Shown: one piece after another, positions 1 to 10,453 of the stretch
How the letters are laid out: each line of letters begins with the position of its first letter
Position numbering within the stretch: the stretch's first letter is position 1
Origin: Pyrenophora tritici-repentis
Lineage: Eukaryota > Ascomycota > Dothideomycetes > Pleosporales > Pleosporaceae
Reading direction: 5' to 3'
Assembly: GCF_003171515.1 (NCBI RefSeq)
Contig: NC_089391.1
Location: 2,480,001 to 2,544,000, forward strand
DNA length: 64,000 nucleotides
Program-made: the position numbers and the translations under genes
Notes under the pieces: generated by a model
Databases searched by the model: none
Told to the model about the DNA's origin: nothing
What the model saw: the letters and a program-made list of their open reading frames with translations, nothing else

Positions 1-568
1 AAGTCCCAATCACTATCACTGGGTAGGAATGTTACCGCGGCATTTATGATGGCACTCCCTCCCACCGTGGCACCCCTAGGGTAGAACACCCCAAGCCTTT
101 GCGCACCCACGTGCCCTTCAAGGCTCGGATCTCTTCCGATCCAGTCTTACATTTGTTAACATATATCTTACGTCGCAGCATCGAAACAAACCACTTACAA
201 TCACCATTCTGCAGCCTCCAAACTAACAGGTTGTATCTCTTCGTTCTTTCTTCATCATCACTATGCTTCACGAAGAAATGCCAAGACACATTTGTGTTGG
301 CAAAATCGTTCAGGGAAAGGACCTGTGTGCGGATGTCGGAAACGGCGTTGGATCCGGCTTCGATCAGGAGGACGGAATGGCCAGCACGAGCGAGGTTTAC
401 AGCGATTGTTCCGCCACCGGGACCGGAGCCTGTAACAATATAATCGTAAGTATTGTTTGAGCTCGTCGAATTCGTGTATAGGTTACAGGAAGCCTTCGAA
501 CTCAGGGACGAGGCGAATACTAGTGGTATGGACGACACAAGGGCCAAAGAAAGGGCATATAATTTCAT
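1..568 (-). CDS. GMC-family FAD-dependent oxidoreductase, 3' part outside window
   Basis: Partial gene: exon 568-199, a 53-nt intron 198-146, then exon 145 to the window edge. The first ~20 residues form a hydrophobic signal peptide, so a secreted flavoprotein is expected. From about residue 42 a Rossmann motif GSGPGGGTIAVNLARAG follows YDYIVT, with the acidic E of LLIEAG ending the FAD-binding beta-alpha-beta fold. After the intron the frame continues DWIGRDPSLEGH and then FYPRGATVGGSAIINA, the GMC signature region. The family contains aryl-alcohol oxidases and glucose, choline and cellobiose dehydrogenases that oxidise an alcohol with FAD; the substrate cannot be told because the catalytic His region is off the edge. 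Without removal of the intron the frame runs into unrelated sequence, which supports the splice. A TATATAAG lies about 55 bp upstream of the ATG. Confidence 0.88.
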
Positions 569-1308
569 ATTTGGTGAAGTTGAACGACTCGTGGCGATCT
601 GAAAGAGGATCTGTTTTCAGCTTATATACACCAACCTCTCTCGGTCGTTGTACATGCTCATATTCGTGCTTGGTAGGGACAATTGCCAAGCGGCACTTCC
701 TTTTTATCCGGAACAGTAGCATTACCCGAAAACGACTTGGTAGGTACCACAATAGTAACTGGCGAGGTAGTCATTGGCTATATCACAACGGGGCGTGCGC
801 AAGTGCTTAATAAGGTCTGTTCCCCGCACGGGAGTAGTACCGGGATCATAGGGGTAAACCCATCGATTTTCATGAAGTGGATTTCGAAAAGTACATATAG
901 ATTGAAAATGCGATTGGCAAATGTATGTCAGCAGGTAGCGAGGCTTGGCCTTGGTAAACGGTGAAGCTCATACGTAGACGGTTGCAGTACAAGTAGGCTG
1001 ATAGACAAGCTGGATGCGCGCGTTCCCTATCGATTCAGAGAGGTGGTAATGACCATACCTAGGTGTCTAGGCATCTGTATCCGCTATTGTTCTTCCTAAA
1101 TCCATACTGGGCAATTTGCTATGTGGTCAATAATGTCGTCCGGCAGTTCTAGGGCCGAGAAAAGATGAGTACTCAACCACGTTGACAAGTCTACTTGTCG
1201 GATGCAAATGACAGAATGGACTCATTTCGTGTCGGAATCAAGGAAAGTCATACTGCCCATTGGTATTCGTAATTCATCTTGCTTTTTATTGCCGTGAGTA
1301 TTTTCCCA
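569..1308. other. Intergenic, upstream of GMC gene and downstream of PMM gene
   Basis: No open frame here resembles a protein. It should hold the GMC promoter (right flank) and the 3' end of the phosphomannomutase transcript. Apart from the TATA-like site I see no recognisable element. Confidence 0.6.
621..628 (-). promoter_or_regulatory. TATA-box candidate for the GMC oxidoreductase
   Basis: On the minus strand the sequence reads TATATAAG, 53-60 bp before the ATG at 568. Position and match to the consensus fit a core promoter of an inducible secreted enzyme; this is inference from sequence alone. Confidence 0.45.
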
Positions 1309-2210
1309 CTACAAGGTCTTCATCAATTCCTGGAGCTGTGCATAGGTATCCTCCGGGTTCTTGACCTTGTGTCCGATAGTCCGCTTATCGCTGTAGATCT
1401 CCCAGTCGTTGCCACCCTCATAAGCCTTGTCGCCGAAGAAGTGAATCTTGTCGTAGACTAGCCCGTTCTTGCTCTCCGCCTCAAGGTGTCGCAAGCAGTA
1501 GGTCTTGTCCCAGCCAATGGGGAAGACGTCGAAGGATATTTGGCCGCCAATCGAGTAGGTGAGGCCATAGTCGGGGAAAGCCTCCTTGAGCTTTGCGACC
1601 ATGGTTTCCCTGACCTTGTGCTCAAGATCGTACTTTTGGTATTCGTTTCGCTCTTCTGTGGACGCGTTACGGCCGATAGGGGAGACGTTGATCATGCCAT
1701 TACGGAATTCGATAAAGGTACCGCGCTTGATGGGTATGTCGAGGTCGGCGATGTAGTGAAGGATCCTGCGAGTCTAAGTATACGAAGTCTGAGGTGTACA
1801 CAACACATACCACTTAGTAAGCGACTTGTACTTTTCTTCACCAATCCAGGCGATGAAGCTCTGGCTGGCAAGTACCTCGCCCATGCGGACTGCAGTGAGG
1901 CCATTCTCGGCAAAGCAAAAGTCAAACAACGAGGTAACGTCAACGGGTCCACCGAGCTGCTCCTGCTGCTTTGCGAGGTTGGACCCGCCCACGAAGCCAA
2001 TGGCACATTTGTGACGGAGCTCCGATAGCAGTTGCAACATCTCGGGCTTAACAAGCTGGAGTCGAGTCAGCAATGGGTGCAGTAGAGCGCATGTAAGCAA
2101 GTATGCACCTGGCGGGGCTTTGTGAGCGTATCGTCGACATCGAAGAGGATGACGGTGTTCTTGACCGGGCGCTGGTCGAGCGGAGGGTAAACAGCAAGAG
2201 TAGCGGCCAT
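1309..2210 (-). CDS. sec53: Phosphomannomutase (Sec53/PMM family)
   Basis: Three exons (2210-2109, 2055-1811, 1765-1309) with introns of 53 and 45 nt give 267 residues, the usual length of eukaryotic phosphomannomutases. The enzyme interconverts mannose-6-phosphate and mannose-1-phosphate, supplying GDP-mannose for N-glycosylation, O-mannosylation and GPI anchors in the cytosol. The HAD-superfamily nucleophile motif FDVDDTLT is at residues 23-30, with D24 as expected phospho-acceptor and D26 as acid/base. Further PMM hallmarks are [36 protein letters not shown] and [17 protein letters not shown]. Intron 2 is needed to join KSLTKW to [11 protein letters not shown]. The start is the first ATG giving the [15 protein letters not shown] leader. 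Identification is secure; the symbol follows yeast usage. Confidence 0.95.
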
Positions 2211-2798
2211 TGTATATGTGTAGAAAGTAAACCGTGCCTTTTTTGTCGTTGTCGTTCTCGAGAGCCGATACAAGTTGCAGGTACCGTTGATAATTTGGAG
2301 GGGTCCCTCTAGGCCTCCCTCCTGCAGGGATGGGCGGACCCTCACCGCAGTTTCGCGGTTGGCACGCGTGGGGAAGGCCTACTGCCTGATTGGTACTGGC
2401 GCACAAAAGCTGCAGCAGCACTCATGATCCATCTGAGCCTAGACGGCTTCCTGCTTCCTCGGTAGGTGGACACCTGGACAGCATCCGATCGGACCACGAC
2501 GACACGGGCGACACGTCGACGCGCCCTCGGTCTTTCCCCGTACTTAAATCATCAGGTATAGCCCTGGCATAAGTCGTCGAGTGACATGCACCAACACAAT
2601 GACAAATTCAGCGACGCGTAAGATTGTGATGAGGCCTGTCCACACCTTGTTGTCCATAGATACGAGCAGCGACATGAGCATCGCACATGCACATTATGGG
2701 TATATAACATTCACATATTCTTTCTACTTTGACAACATTCAGAAGTGGAGAGAAAGCCCCACCGTTGCTGACAGACTGCCGAATGCCCAACACGATCA
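2211..2798. other. Intergenic between PMM start and exonuclease stop
   Basis: This contains the PMM promoter and the 3' UTR of the upstream exonuclease gene, both on the minus strand. Short open frames on either strand have no recognisable protein features. Confidence 0.6.
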
Positions 2799-5264
2799 TC
2801 ATTCCAGGGCACCAACTTCCTCTGCCAGTCCCCTCCATCGTCCCTTTCTCATACCTGATGACATCATCAGCATCACGCCTTTGAGCGATTTTTCTTCGTA
2901 TTCCAGCTTCTCCAACACGACTGCCTGCAAGATATAATTTGTGACCGTAGTGCTTGACATGGGTGGATCTCTCAACACCCGTCTGATGTCTTCAATCGAT
3001 CGCTTTTGATGATGCCATAAGTGGTAGGCGCGGAGATGTGGCACTGTGGCGCGGATTCGAGAAGGTGCCGTCGAGCTAGGGGATGGAATTGTACTTCGAA
3101 CATATCCTTGGGCCCATGTGGTTGCCGTATCATATTCCGACACTTGACATGGCTCTTCTGCCAAGCCGGCGACAGATGCGGGTACCAGCCGCATTGTTTC
3201 AGCGACTTCTTGAAGCTCGAGAGAAATGGGCTTCAAGTCCGACATCTCAGCCACGTTGGCGTTGCTCTCCGGTGGCTTAGTATGCTCTGCCGCCGAGCTC
3301 TTGGCATCTTCTGTCAACTTCCCGCTGTCATCGAGGGTCATGTACCCAAGCGCCTCCTCAAGCTCCGGGTCATCGTATGCATCTTCGCTAGCGTCGAAAG
3401 AGTCTGACAGCTGTGAGCGGAATGAAACATCGCCATTTCCGTCTTTACTGGCATCATCCTTGAAGGCTTCGGTTGACATTGACTCCGTAGCTTCCTCTTG
3501 CGATGCCTGTGGCAGCGTAGGGTATTCCGGATCAGTGCTTGTGAGCATGGAAAGCTTCACCCGACCGATTCGCTTGCTTGATGAAGAAATTTCCATGTCA
3601 GATCCTATACCCCTCACCCTTTCACTCTCGGTGTATTCCGCACCGAAGTAAGACTCCCCCGTTTCTTGGACTTCTTTGGATGATGCTGAAGATGACGTAC
3701 CCTCCAGTTGATGGCTATCGATGAGCTCTTCTGATGCCGTTTCATAGCCTTCGCCTTTCCCCTCACCCTCTTGCTCTTCTCTCGCAGCATCGACTGACGA
3801 TTCCTGAGCAGTTTTCACGTCTTCAGACTTAGTAGTCGCCTTGGTCTTCTTGCGAGGTATCTTGACTTTATTGGGGTCAGGCTTGTTGTCATAGTCGCAA
3901 AGCGGTATGGGCGGAGGAGTCGGTCTTAACCTTGTCCTTTTCCATTCAAGCATGTAATAGAGGCGATAGCCCGCATATGCATCAGCAGCTGCGTAGTGTA
4001 TCTGTTCCAAACTCAAAGGGAGAGACCAATCGCTCTCGCGAACACTAGCCGTCCCTTCTGGGTCGTCGTCTAATTGCTCCCCTTTGTATAAGGGCAGTTG
4101 AAGGTGTTGGTGCACCTGTGCAGCAAGGCCTACGAGCTTTTTGCTGATCTTACTAGGGTCCACGTCGTGCCACTCAACCAGATTGTGTAAGCGGCTCAGC
4201 TCGAAGACGCCCTGAGGTTGGATTCCAAGATACTTCTCTAAGCGGGTGAAGTCACCTTTGACAGCTACGCCTACCTTGTAAATGTTCGGCGATTCTAGAA
4301 CAGCCTTGAGGCTAGGTGGCATCAGCTTTTCGACCTTCTTACCAGGAAACAGCGCCAAGTGGAAGAGGGCGATACGGTTCTCGCATGCAAGCTGAACTAG
4401 CGAAACATTTTGCTTGATTGAGCATGGATTACCACGCGGCTTCCACTCAATATCAAAGCCCACAACCTTCTCTTGCAGGAAGTACTGGGCAACCCTTTCA
4501 GCAACGTCGAACGTCTTGCAATAGTGTGTCTGAAGCTGCTCCCCATCCGGCCCTTCATACAGCTTCGCACTCCAAAAACTGGCTCGGGTATTGGGGGCGG
4601 CTAGCATTGCAGCGCGCAGTTTGTCTTCGGGAATCTGGTAAGCAAGCGGTATGTAATCATCTGCATCTTCTTCGACATCTTGAGCAGCAGGCTCTTGTTC
4701 AACCTCTTCTCCAAGTGCGACACTGTCGGTTTCTATATCTTGTGAAGACTCATTGCTCTGTGTCGCATGGCTTGCCGCTGAATGGGTATCGTCTCCGGCG
4801 CTGGCTTGCACGTCATAGGTAGTCCCACTACCAGTGTATACAGTATGAATCTCAGTTTCGAGTATCTCGGGCGCTTCAGCCTCGTGCTGGGGCATGGACT
4901 TCGCATCTCCAGGAGGCGGGTCTGGTCGCTGTTTCTCTATGGCCGCCGTGGTCGCAAAACGCAATCCTTGGGCTGGGTTCCACAATCCAACTCGCTGCAA
5001 GCCATCAGCTCTCTGAGCCATGGTATTCCAGGGGTGTTTGACGTGTAGTGCGGCCGACGTCTGCCGTATTCGACTGTTGTCTTCGGCCATGGAGAGGGCG
5101 GTTCTTGGAGTAGAGCAGCCAGTCGAATATTGTGAGGTGGAAGCAGAGGCTGTATATAGTCTTTTACAGGTACTGTTTCTTGGAGCAATTGGCCGTGTGC
5201 GCATCCATCGGCAAGTCGAAGCGGGAGAAGGTGTAGGTGTAGTGCGTGGCGGGGTGGCGAGCAT
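2799..5264 (-). CDS. DEDDy 3'-5' exonuclease domain protein (WRN-exonuclease-like)
   Basis: A single exon encodes 821 residues. Residues ~245-440 form a DnaQ-like 3'-5' exonuclease domain: Exo I GFDIEW (D271, E273), Exo II VGVAVKGDF (D338) and Exo III YAAADAYAGYRLY (Y424, D428) provide the four metal-binding acids plus the tyrosine of the DEDDy class, as in WRN exonuclease and RNase D. Near the C terminus (~735-790) AYHLWHHQKRSIEDIRR followed by TTVTNYILQAVV resembles the helix-turn-helix attached to RecQ/WRN-type proteins. The linker (~450-720) is acidic, Ser/Glu-rich and probably disordered. The first ~55 residues are rich in Ser, Thr, Arg and Pro and lack acids until E61, so mitochondrial targeting is possible. 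No helicase motifs are present, so this is a stand-alone exonuclease. The substrate, DNA or RNA, is not determined by the sequence. Confidence 0.85.
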   Translation of the reverse strand: MLATPPRTTPTPSPASTCRWMRTRPIAPRNSTCKRLYTASASTSQYSTGCSTPRTALSMAEDNSRIRQTSAALHVKHPWNTMAQRADGLQRVGLWNPAQGLRFATTAAIEKQRPDPPPGDAKSMPQHEAEAPEILETEIHTVYTGSGTTYDVQASAGDDTHSAASHATQSNESSQDIETDSVALGEEVEQEPAAQDVEEDADDYIPLAYQIPEDKLRAAMLAAPNTRASFWSAKLYEGPDGEQLQTHYCKTFDVAERVAQYFLQEKVVGFDIEWKPRGNPCSIKQNVSLVQLACENRIALFHLALFPGKKVEKLMPPSLKAVLESPNIYKVGVAVKGDFTRLEKYLGIQPQGVFELSRLHNLVEWHDVDPSKISKKLVGLAAQVHQHLQLPLYKGEQLDDDPEGTASVRESDWSLPLSLEQIHYAAADAYAGYRLYYMLEWKRTRLRPTPPPIPLCDYDNKPDPNKVKIPRKKTKATTKSEDVKTAQESSVDAAREEQEGEGKGEGYETASEELIDSHQLEGTSSSASSKEVQETGESYFGAEYTESERVRGIGSDMEISSSSKRIGRVKLSMLTSTDPEYPTLPQASQEEATESMSTEAFKDDASKDGNGDVSFRSQLSDSFDASEDAYDDPELEEALGYMTLDDSGKLTEDAKSSAAEHTKPPESNANVAEMSDLKPISLELQEVAETMRLVPASVAGLAEEPCQVSEYDTATTWAQGYVRSTIPSPSSTAPSRIRATVPHLRAYHLWHHQKRSIEDIRRVLRDPPMSSTTVTNYILQAVVLEKLEYEEKSLKGVMLMMSSGMRKGRWRGLAEEVGALE

Positions 5265-5760
5265 TACTTTTGAAGCAATAGGTGGGGTTGAAGGGGGGGA
5301 TTTGGAATCACTGGAATCATTTAGTACACAGAAGGAGTGTGAATATAGTGTTTTGTCCGCACCTCTGTATATGATGGTCTAAAGGTCGCAGATTGTTGGA
5401 GGTGGCTACTTCATCGCAAACACGTCGCGACACGGCCGACGCGCTCAGCAGAGAGGCGCGTCTTTTGGAGAGCATAACACTCCATGATAGTGCTCCTGCT
5501 AGGCACCGATGTTTGGGATAGCGCAATGCAGGCGTTTTGGTGGGCAGCGCTTGTGTTGCCTGGGAAGTGAATGAGAATGCCCAACCCTGTTCGCGAAAGT
5601 CGGCTAGTGCGTTGCCCACTTTGAACGATGAACATGAGCGAACGCCAAGGTATCCCACCCAATCACCACCTTGACCCTACGTGCACTTCAGACGCAACAC
5701 CTCTATAAGACATCTCCAGCCTGTACCTACATAGCTCGCTCACGAAAGACCAATATTAAC
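5265..5760. other. Divergent promoter region, exonuclease / LSM5
   Basis: The 496-bp gap separates two divergently transcribed genes and must carry both promoters. The minus-strand open frames at 5317-5662 overlap one another and show no domain, so I treat them as chance. A TATAAGA near 5704 serves the LSM5 side. Confidence 0.6.
5704..5710 (+). promoter_or_regulatory. TATA-box candidate for LSM5
   Basis: TATAAGA stands 51-57 bp before the LSM5 ATG, which would leave a 5' UTR of roughly 20-30 nt. Inferred from consensus and spacing only. Confidence 0.35.
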
Positions 5761-6267
5761 ATGTCGATTGAAAACTTGCTCCCGCTAGGTAAGTGACGCT
5801 TGCGAGACGGCACGTCCATGACTAACTGGGGCAGAGCTCATCGACAAATGCGTGGGCTCGCAGATATGGGTAATTATGAATGGCGGAAAAGGCAGGTTGA
5901 TTTGCTCGCATTCCAGTACCAAGCTAACTGGAGCCAGAGTTCACGGGCAAGTTGGTTGGTTTTGATGACTACGTCAGTGAGTAGTAGACACTGCCCAAGT
6001 CTTTTGACTGTTCTAACGCGACATAGACATGGTCCTGGAGGATGTGACTGAAATGTACAGGCAGCCTTTGATTGCTATAAACATGGATTTTGTAACTAAC
6101 GCGGACGGCAGTGACCCGGCCGAAGGCAACATAAAATTGCCCAAGATTCTTCTCAACGGAAACAACATTTGCATGGTAAGACAGGTGCATGCTGAGGGGT
6201 GGTGGGTTGCTAACATTCGTAGATGGTTCCAGGAGGAGATGGCACGACAGTACTGGAGGACGAGTAG
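5761..6267 (+). CDS. lsm5: U6 snRNA-associated Sm-like protein LSm5
   Basis: Six exons (5761-5788, 5835-5891, 5938-5976, 6027-6054, 6112-6175, 6223-6267) join to 86 residues. LSm5 is one of seven Sm-fold subunits of the Lsm1-7 ring (mRNA decapping, cytoplasm) and the Lsm2-8 ring (U6 snRNA, nucleus). The product begins MSIENLLPLELIDKCVGSQI; the Sm1 motif is in KEFTGKLVGFDDYVNMVLED and the Sm2 motif in KLPKILLNGNNICMMVPGGDG. Intron 2 (5892-5937) begins with GC, not GT: the donor AAAG|GCAGGT is the only choice that keeps MNGGKEFTGK in frame. Intron 4 begins GTACAG, a weak donor. Several introns have textbook branch sites (GCTAAC or ACTAAC). More than a third of the gene is intron, and no open frame shows the whole protein. 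Confidence 0.93.
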
Positions 6268-6785
6268 GACCGGGCGACGTTGAGGGAATTAAGGTTGCAT
6301 AGTCCAATGTCAGACTGCAGTCGCAGCCATGTTTCCAAACGGCTCTTCTGCGGAAGGTTGCGTGACTGCAGACAACGGCGGCGATGACAGCGTGCGGATA
6401 AATGTACCGGTTAGTTCTAGTGTGTCTAGACCGAGATTGTGTGCTATGGAAATGTCACGATAAAGCATGGGGGACCTTTGTACGAGGGCCAGGGTGGTAT
6501 GCCTGGATAGATATCGTGTGGTACACTTAGTGGGCGCACGTGGCCCGCATGGAGGGCTCAATCAGAAAGCATCTGCATCCTTCTTCCTCTCTGTTGCATA
6601 CGGCCACGGCAGGACTCGTCGAATTTGGTGGCGTGACTAGTGCTTCAGCTGCAAGGCACCACTGGTGATCAGGCTGGTACGACCGATGCACACGCTGGAG
6701 TAGATTTGCAGCGTGCCCGATGACGCGCGGGGTGGCAGAAGGGCAGCCAACACGCACAGGGCGGTTCATACTCCGCAAGGCCGCG

Positions 6786-6842
6786 CAATGGCAATGGCAA
6801 TGACAATGACAATGACAGTAGCAGTGGCAGTGGCAGTGGCAG
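6786..6842. repeat. Imperfect GGCAAT/GACAAT/GGCAGT hexamer repeat
   Basis: About nine consecutive hexamers drift from CAATGG through CAATGA to CAGTGG. It is a degenerate simple-sequence repeat in noncoding sequence. Confidence 0.8.
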
Positions 6843-7869
6843 CGCGGGTGCAGATGAAGCGGCTGCTATATGACGAAGGCCAAAGCCATGACACCATGGT
6901 AGTTCCAAACCCGAAAGACGGTCCCAGATGCAAAAAGTCGCATTTCGCAGTCGTCCACGTCGTTGGCCAGCCCTACCAATGACGACGGGTGGGCGTGATT
7001 CCGCCGCTCCGCCGGTGGCCGGCGGCCGGATGTTGCCGACGTGTCCGTGCGCGATTTTATGCCAAACCTGACGGGCCTAGCACCTGGCAGGATTCCATGA
7101 CCGTTGCATGGCGGAAATGTTTGCCCAGAGTCCCTCCCCGCCCCTGGTTGCCGCCAGCGCGTTGATCATTAATCACTGCAGCCCATGATTAGCTCTGACT
7201 ACTCAAGCCGACGAGTGATATGCACCTAGGGGCAAACGGGACCCAAAAGCATCGTGTGTCGAGTTCCGCATGCCATCCCCATCGCCGATGCTGCCCGTTT
7301 TGGCCATTTGCTTCTGGGGTTTACTGCTCCTACACGAACCCCCCCAGCCACGGGCTGCTGCGGCGCATCGAGGATCGAGCCGCCAGAGTTGCGCTGCCTG
7401 TTCCCCTCTCACGCCTTTTCACAGTCAGGCTCTGGCTCGGCCTGTCGGACTAAATTCGCTGCGTACGGCTGCCAGAAATGGCTCCAACATGACGGCCACC
7501 CGCGCTCAGCTTGACGTCATAGGCGGCGGCAACAATTCCATCAAAGGACGCTGAGGCGCAGCCAACCGGCCCTACTGTAGGTACCGGCGTTTCGTCGATG
7601 CTGCCTGTGTTTGAGATTGTTGTGTAAACTTCGCAGCGTCACTCGCGCTCGTCAGCTCGGAGCCCAGCGGTCCGCGTCGTAACCACGGAGAGATTCCTGA
7701 TATGCGCAGAAGCAGATGCAAACCGCAAGCTCCCCGTGCAGACGTGTGGTGCGTGCAGCTCCCTGTCTCTCCCTTGTCCGCAGTCCGCGCTGGTGCTGTC
7801 AAGCCCGCCTGCTGCCCGCCGATCGCCTGCTCTGATCGCAGGCGGTGCGTATCGCTGCACACTGGCACC

Positions 7870-7870
7870 G

Positions 7871-7907
<37 letters not shown>

Positions 7908-7910
7908 CTC
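7870..7910. repeat. (GGCTCT)n hexamer repeat, about 6.8 units
   Basis: A perfect tandem of GGCTCT. It can be read as Gly-Ser on one frame or Leu-Ala and Glu-Pro/Ser-Gln on others, which explains the open frames seen here on both strands. Confidence 0.9.
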
Positions 7911-8750
7911 ACTTCTGCATCTTTCCATTCCAATTTTCTCCTCTCCTGCTTGCCCTCGCCATGTTCCCCCCAGCACCAACACCAGCACCACCACACCACA
8001 CACGCCCCTTTTGACCTAGCCAATCCCCCACCCATAAAACTATACAAGCTCTTACTCCGCGCCAGTCGCCTCCAATGATTGCGCCGAGTCCTGTCTGCTA
8101 CTAGCCTTGTCCCGACGTCCAGGGCCTGCAACGTCTGCGTCCTGAGCTACCTGCTCTCACCGCAATCTGGGCCCTTTGCGGCTGTTCTTCGTCGCGTCGC
8201 AACGCCGCTCTGGTCGCGCCAAATGAGCCCCGGCCGCTTACTGACTCTCGTCGGCCGCTGTCCTGGTCGTGTCTATACTAGGCTGCGTCCGCTCCCCTCA
8301 TCTCAATAGTAGCCGGGACGAGTCCTGGCGCCATAACAGCATAATTACAGATTTCTGCTGCATCGGTCCGGGACCCACCTTCCCCAAACCCAACGTCACG
8401 CGCCACCACTTAGGCATGCCTGTTAGCAGTTGACGACTCCTTCACTTGTTCTTCTCTGCGCTTCTGCGCCTTGCAACACTTTGACCCTACCTGGTTTCTC
8501 GATACGACACGACCCGCCACTGTCGCCTTGCCGCACCAATCGCGTAGCCCGAGCCGCCGTCAACCATTTCCTTTTCCATCCCTGTACACTAGTCCCGCAA
8601 TACCCGACTATCATCACTTACGCCCCATCTGCAACCATTGCCACTAGTCTTCTCATAATTGCACCCATATCCGACCTTCTCTGGTCATCGCCTTCCCAGA
8701 GTCGGTCGCTACACCACGACAATAACGCGGCCGCGCCAACGCCTTCCTAC

Positions 8751-10453
8751 ATGAGCGACCTGAGAGACCGTCTCGCGCGATTGGGACTGTCCCAATACTA
8801 CCAAGTACTCGCGGCCGAAGGCTTTGACACTTGGGATACTGTTCTCGACATAACAGAATCAGACCTGTAAGCTATCATCCCCACCCCACGTGCATACAAG
8901 TGGACCCTTGCTTACAACTCCATAGAAGTCATCTCAACGTCAAGCTTGGCCACCGAAGGGTACGTCTGCTTCACTGCCATCAATCGTCACTAATGACTAA
9001 AGCTCCTTTAGAAACTTCAAAGGGCCATCGCCGAGTCGCGCGGACAGTCTTCCGACAGGCCTCTTCCTATCAATCTCGCACGAGCCGGAAGCACTGCCGG
9101 GTCTTATCGAAGTGACGACTCAGGTCCTGAGAGCAAGACCAAGCCGCCCGATTCTACTCAACCACCTCCTAGTGGAACTGGTGCCAAGAGAAAGTATCGA
9201 CGACATCCAAAGGTCAGTTTGCTTACCCAGCTTTCCCACATGGTCTCGCTTTTCTAACTTGGTACAGCCCGACGAGCATGCTCCAGAGCGTCCTCCTTCA
9301 GCTTATGTCATATTTTCAAACCGTATGTACCTTCTTAGCTTACTATGATCATGGCTAATGCTTTGCAGAGGTTAGAGAGTCGCTAAAGGGCCAAGATCTT
9401 TCCTTTACAGAGATCGCCAAAGTCGTTGGCGAGAAATGGCAGGTGTTGCCTGCTGAGGAACGTGAGGGCTGTGAACGACAAGCCAACGGTGCAAAGGAGA
9501 AATACTATGCTGAGTTGGCAGAGTACAAAAAGACTCCACACTTCGAAGCCTATCAAAAGTATTTGGAAGACTTCAAAGCGAAGCATTCGGTACCGACCAA
9601 AGGTCTGTACCCCACTGCCAGTAACTCGAAACGCAGACCATTAACCGTCTCAGAAGGCAAACGTTCGAAACTGGATACTGAGACCAGCACCTCAACACGA
9701 GCTGGCAGTTATGAACAAAACGATCGATCAGTAAATAGGAGACTAAGTTCAACCCAGCCAGACGCTTATGCATCAGGACAACAGAAGCCGGATTCCAGTC
9801 AATCCACCGGCCCTTCGCGTCTTCCACCTGGTCCGCTCTATGCTTCGAAACCGACATCACCCATCAACCGTCCGCTTTCAGGCTTCAACTCCCCCCGCTC
9901 GGGCGAGCAGTTCTCTCCAGCTTCTGCGTCCCCAAGGCCAGCTCCTCTGCAAAGAGAAGGTATCTTTGAGCCATCTGCACCCAACCCTATACGAGACCCG
10001 AGGATCCCCTTCGACGCCAATCCATATCATCAACCAGTATCTACACCATCACCCTCGTATCCGTACTCGGCGCACTACCAGTCACCCGCCGAAATGCATT
10101 CTCGCAGGACCACGCGAGATCCTACGCGCCTACCTCGTCTCAGCCATGAAGACACAACATTATCATCCGAGAGTGGTCATAGTGGCCAAGGATTGCCCAC
10201 GTCCTGTTATCCAGAGCAGACTTTACCCACAGATCCAAGTAAGACAATGCGCATGCTTCCACAACCCGTGCCTAGCATAGGACCATCGCCCTCGCCGTTA
10301 GATCGACCTGTTCAGTCTATGCAGCCTTCACATTTTCCACACCTTGCCCATGATTATCGGACGCAGGGTCCACTTGCAGTCCTAGTAAGAGCAGGGGAAT
10401 TGGCGTCACGAGTAGTAGATGACGATGCGATGGAGACCGCAGTTTCGCCTTAA
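8751..10453 (+). CDS. SAM-domain and HMG-box protein
   Basis: Five exons (8751-8866, 8926-8959, 9012-9212, 9268-9322, 9369-10453) give 496 residues. Residues ~1-65 form a SAM domain (LRDRLARLGLSQYYQVL, FDTWDTVLDITESDL, LNVKLGHRRKLQRAI), usually a protein-interaction module. Residues ~125-195 form an HMG box: RPPSAYVIFSNQVRESL, DLSFTEIAKVVGEKWQ, then LPAEEREGCERQANGAKEKYY; HMG boxes bind and bend DNA, so a nuclear transcription or chromatin role is inferred. The remainder is Ser/Pro-rich and likely disordered, ending in a short conserved-looking helix LAVLVRAGELASRVVDDDAME. An ATG at 8430 would add 107 residues without similarity or regular composition; 8751 was preferred because the SAM domain starts at once. 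Target genes cannot be inferred. Confidence 0.88.

Larger units (their letters stand above)
6268..8750. other. 2.5-kb gene-free stretch upstream of the HMG-box gene
   Basis: No supported gene. The left part should include the LSM5 3' UTR. Two interrupted or perfect hexamer repeats occur at 6786-6842 and 7870-7910; the open frames around them encode only Met-Ala/Val-Ala or Gly-Ser/Ala-Leu runs on both strands, as expected of repeat translation. From about 7900 to 8740 the plus strand is pyrimidine-rich, the usual look of long ascomycete promoters and 5' leaders, and it has many short upstream ATGs. It probably belongs to the promoter and leader of the HMG-box gene. Confidence 0.5.

Noticed and set aside
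5317..5662. Two overlapping minus-strand frames between the exonuclease and LSM5
   Set aside because: They overlap in different phases and lack features; the region is a divergent promoter.
7572..8131. Open frames on both strands with Gly-Ser, Ala-Leu, Glu-Pro and Ser-Gln runs
   Set aside because: They are translations of the GGCTCT repeat in different phases, without domain or splice support.
8430..8750. N-terminal extension of the SAM/HMG protein from the ATG at 8430
   Set aside because: The extra 107 residues are Pro/Ser/Thr/Cys-rich leader-like sequence; the SAM domain starts directly at 8751.
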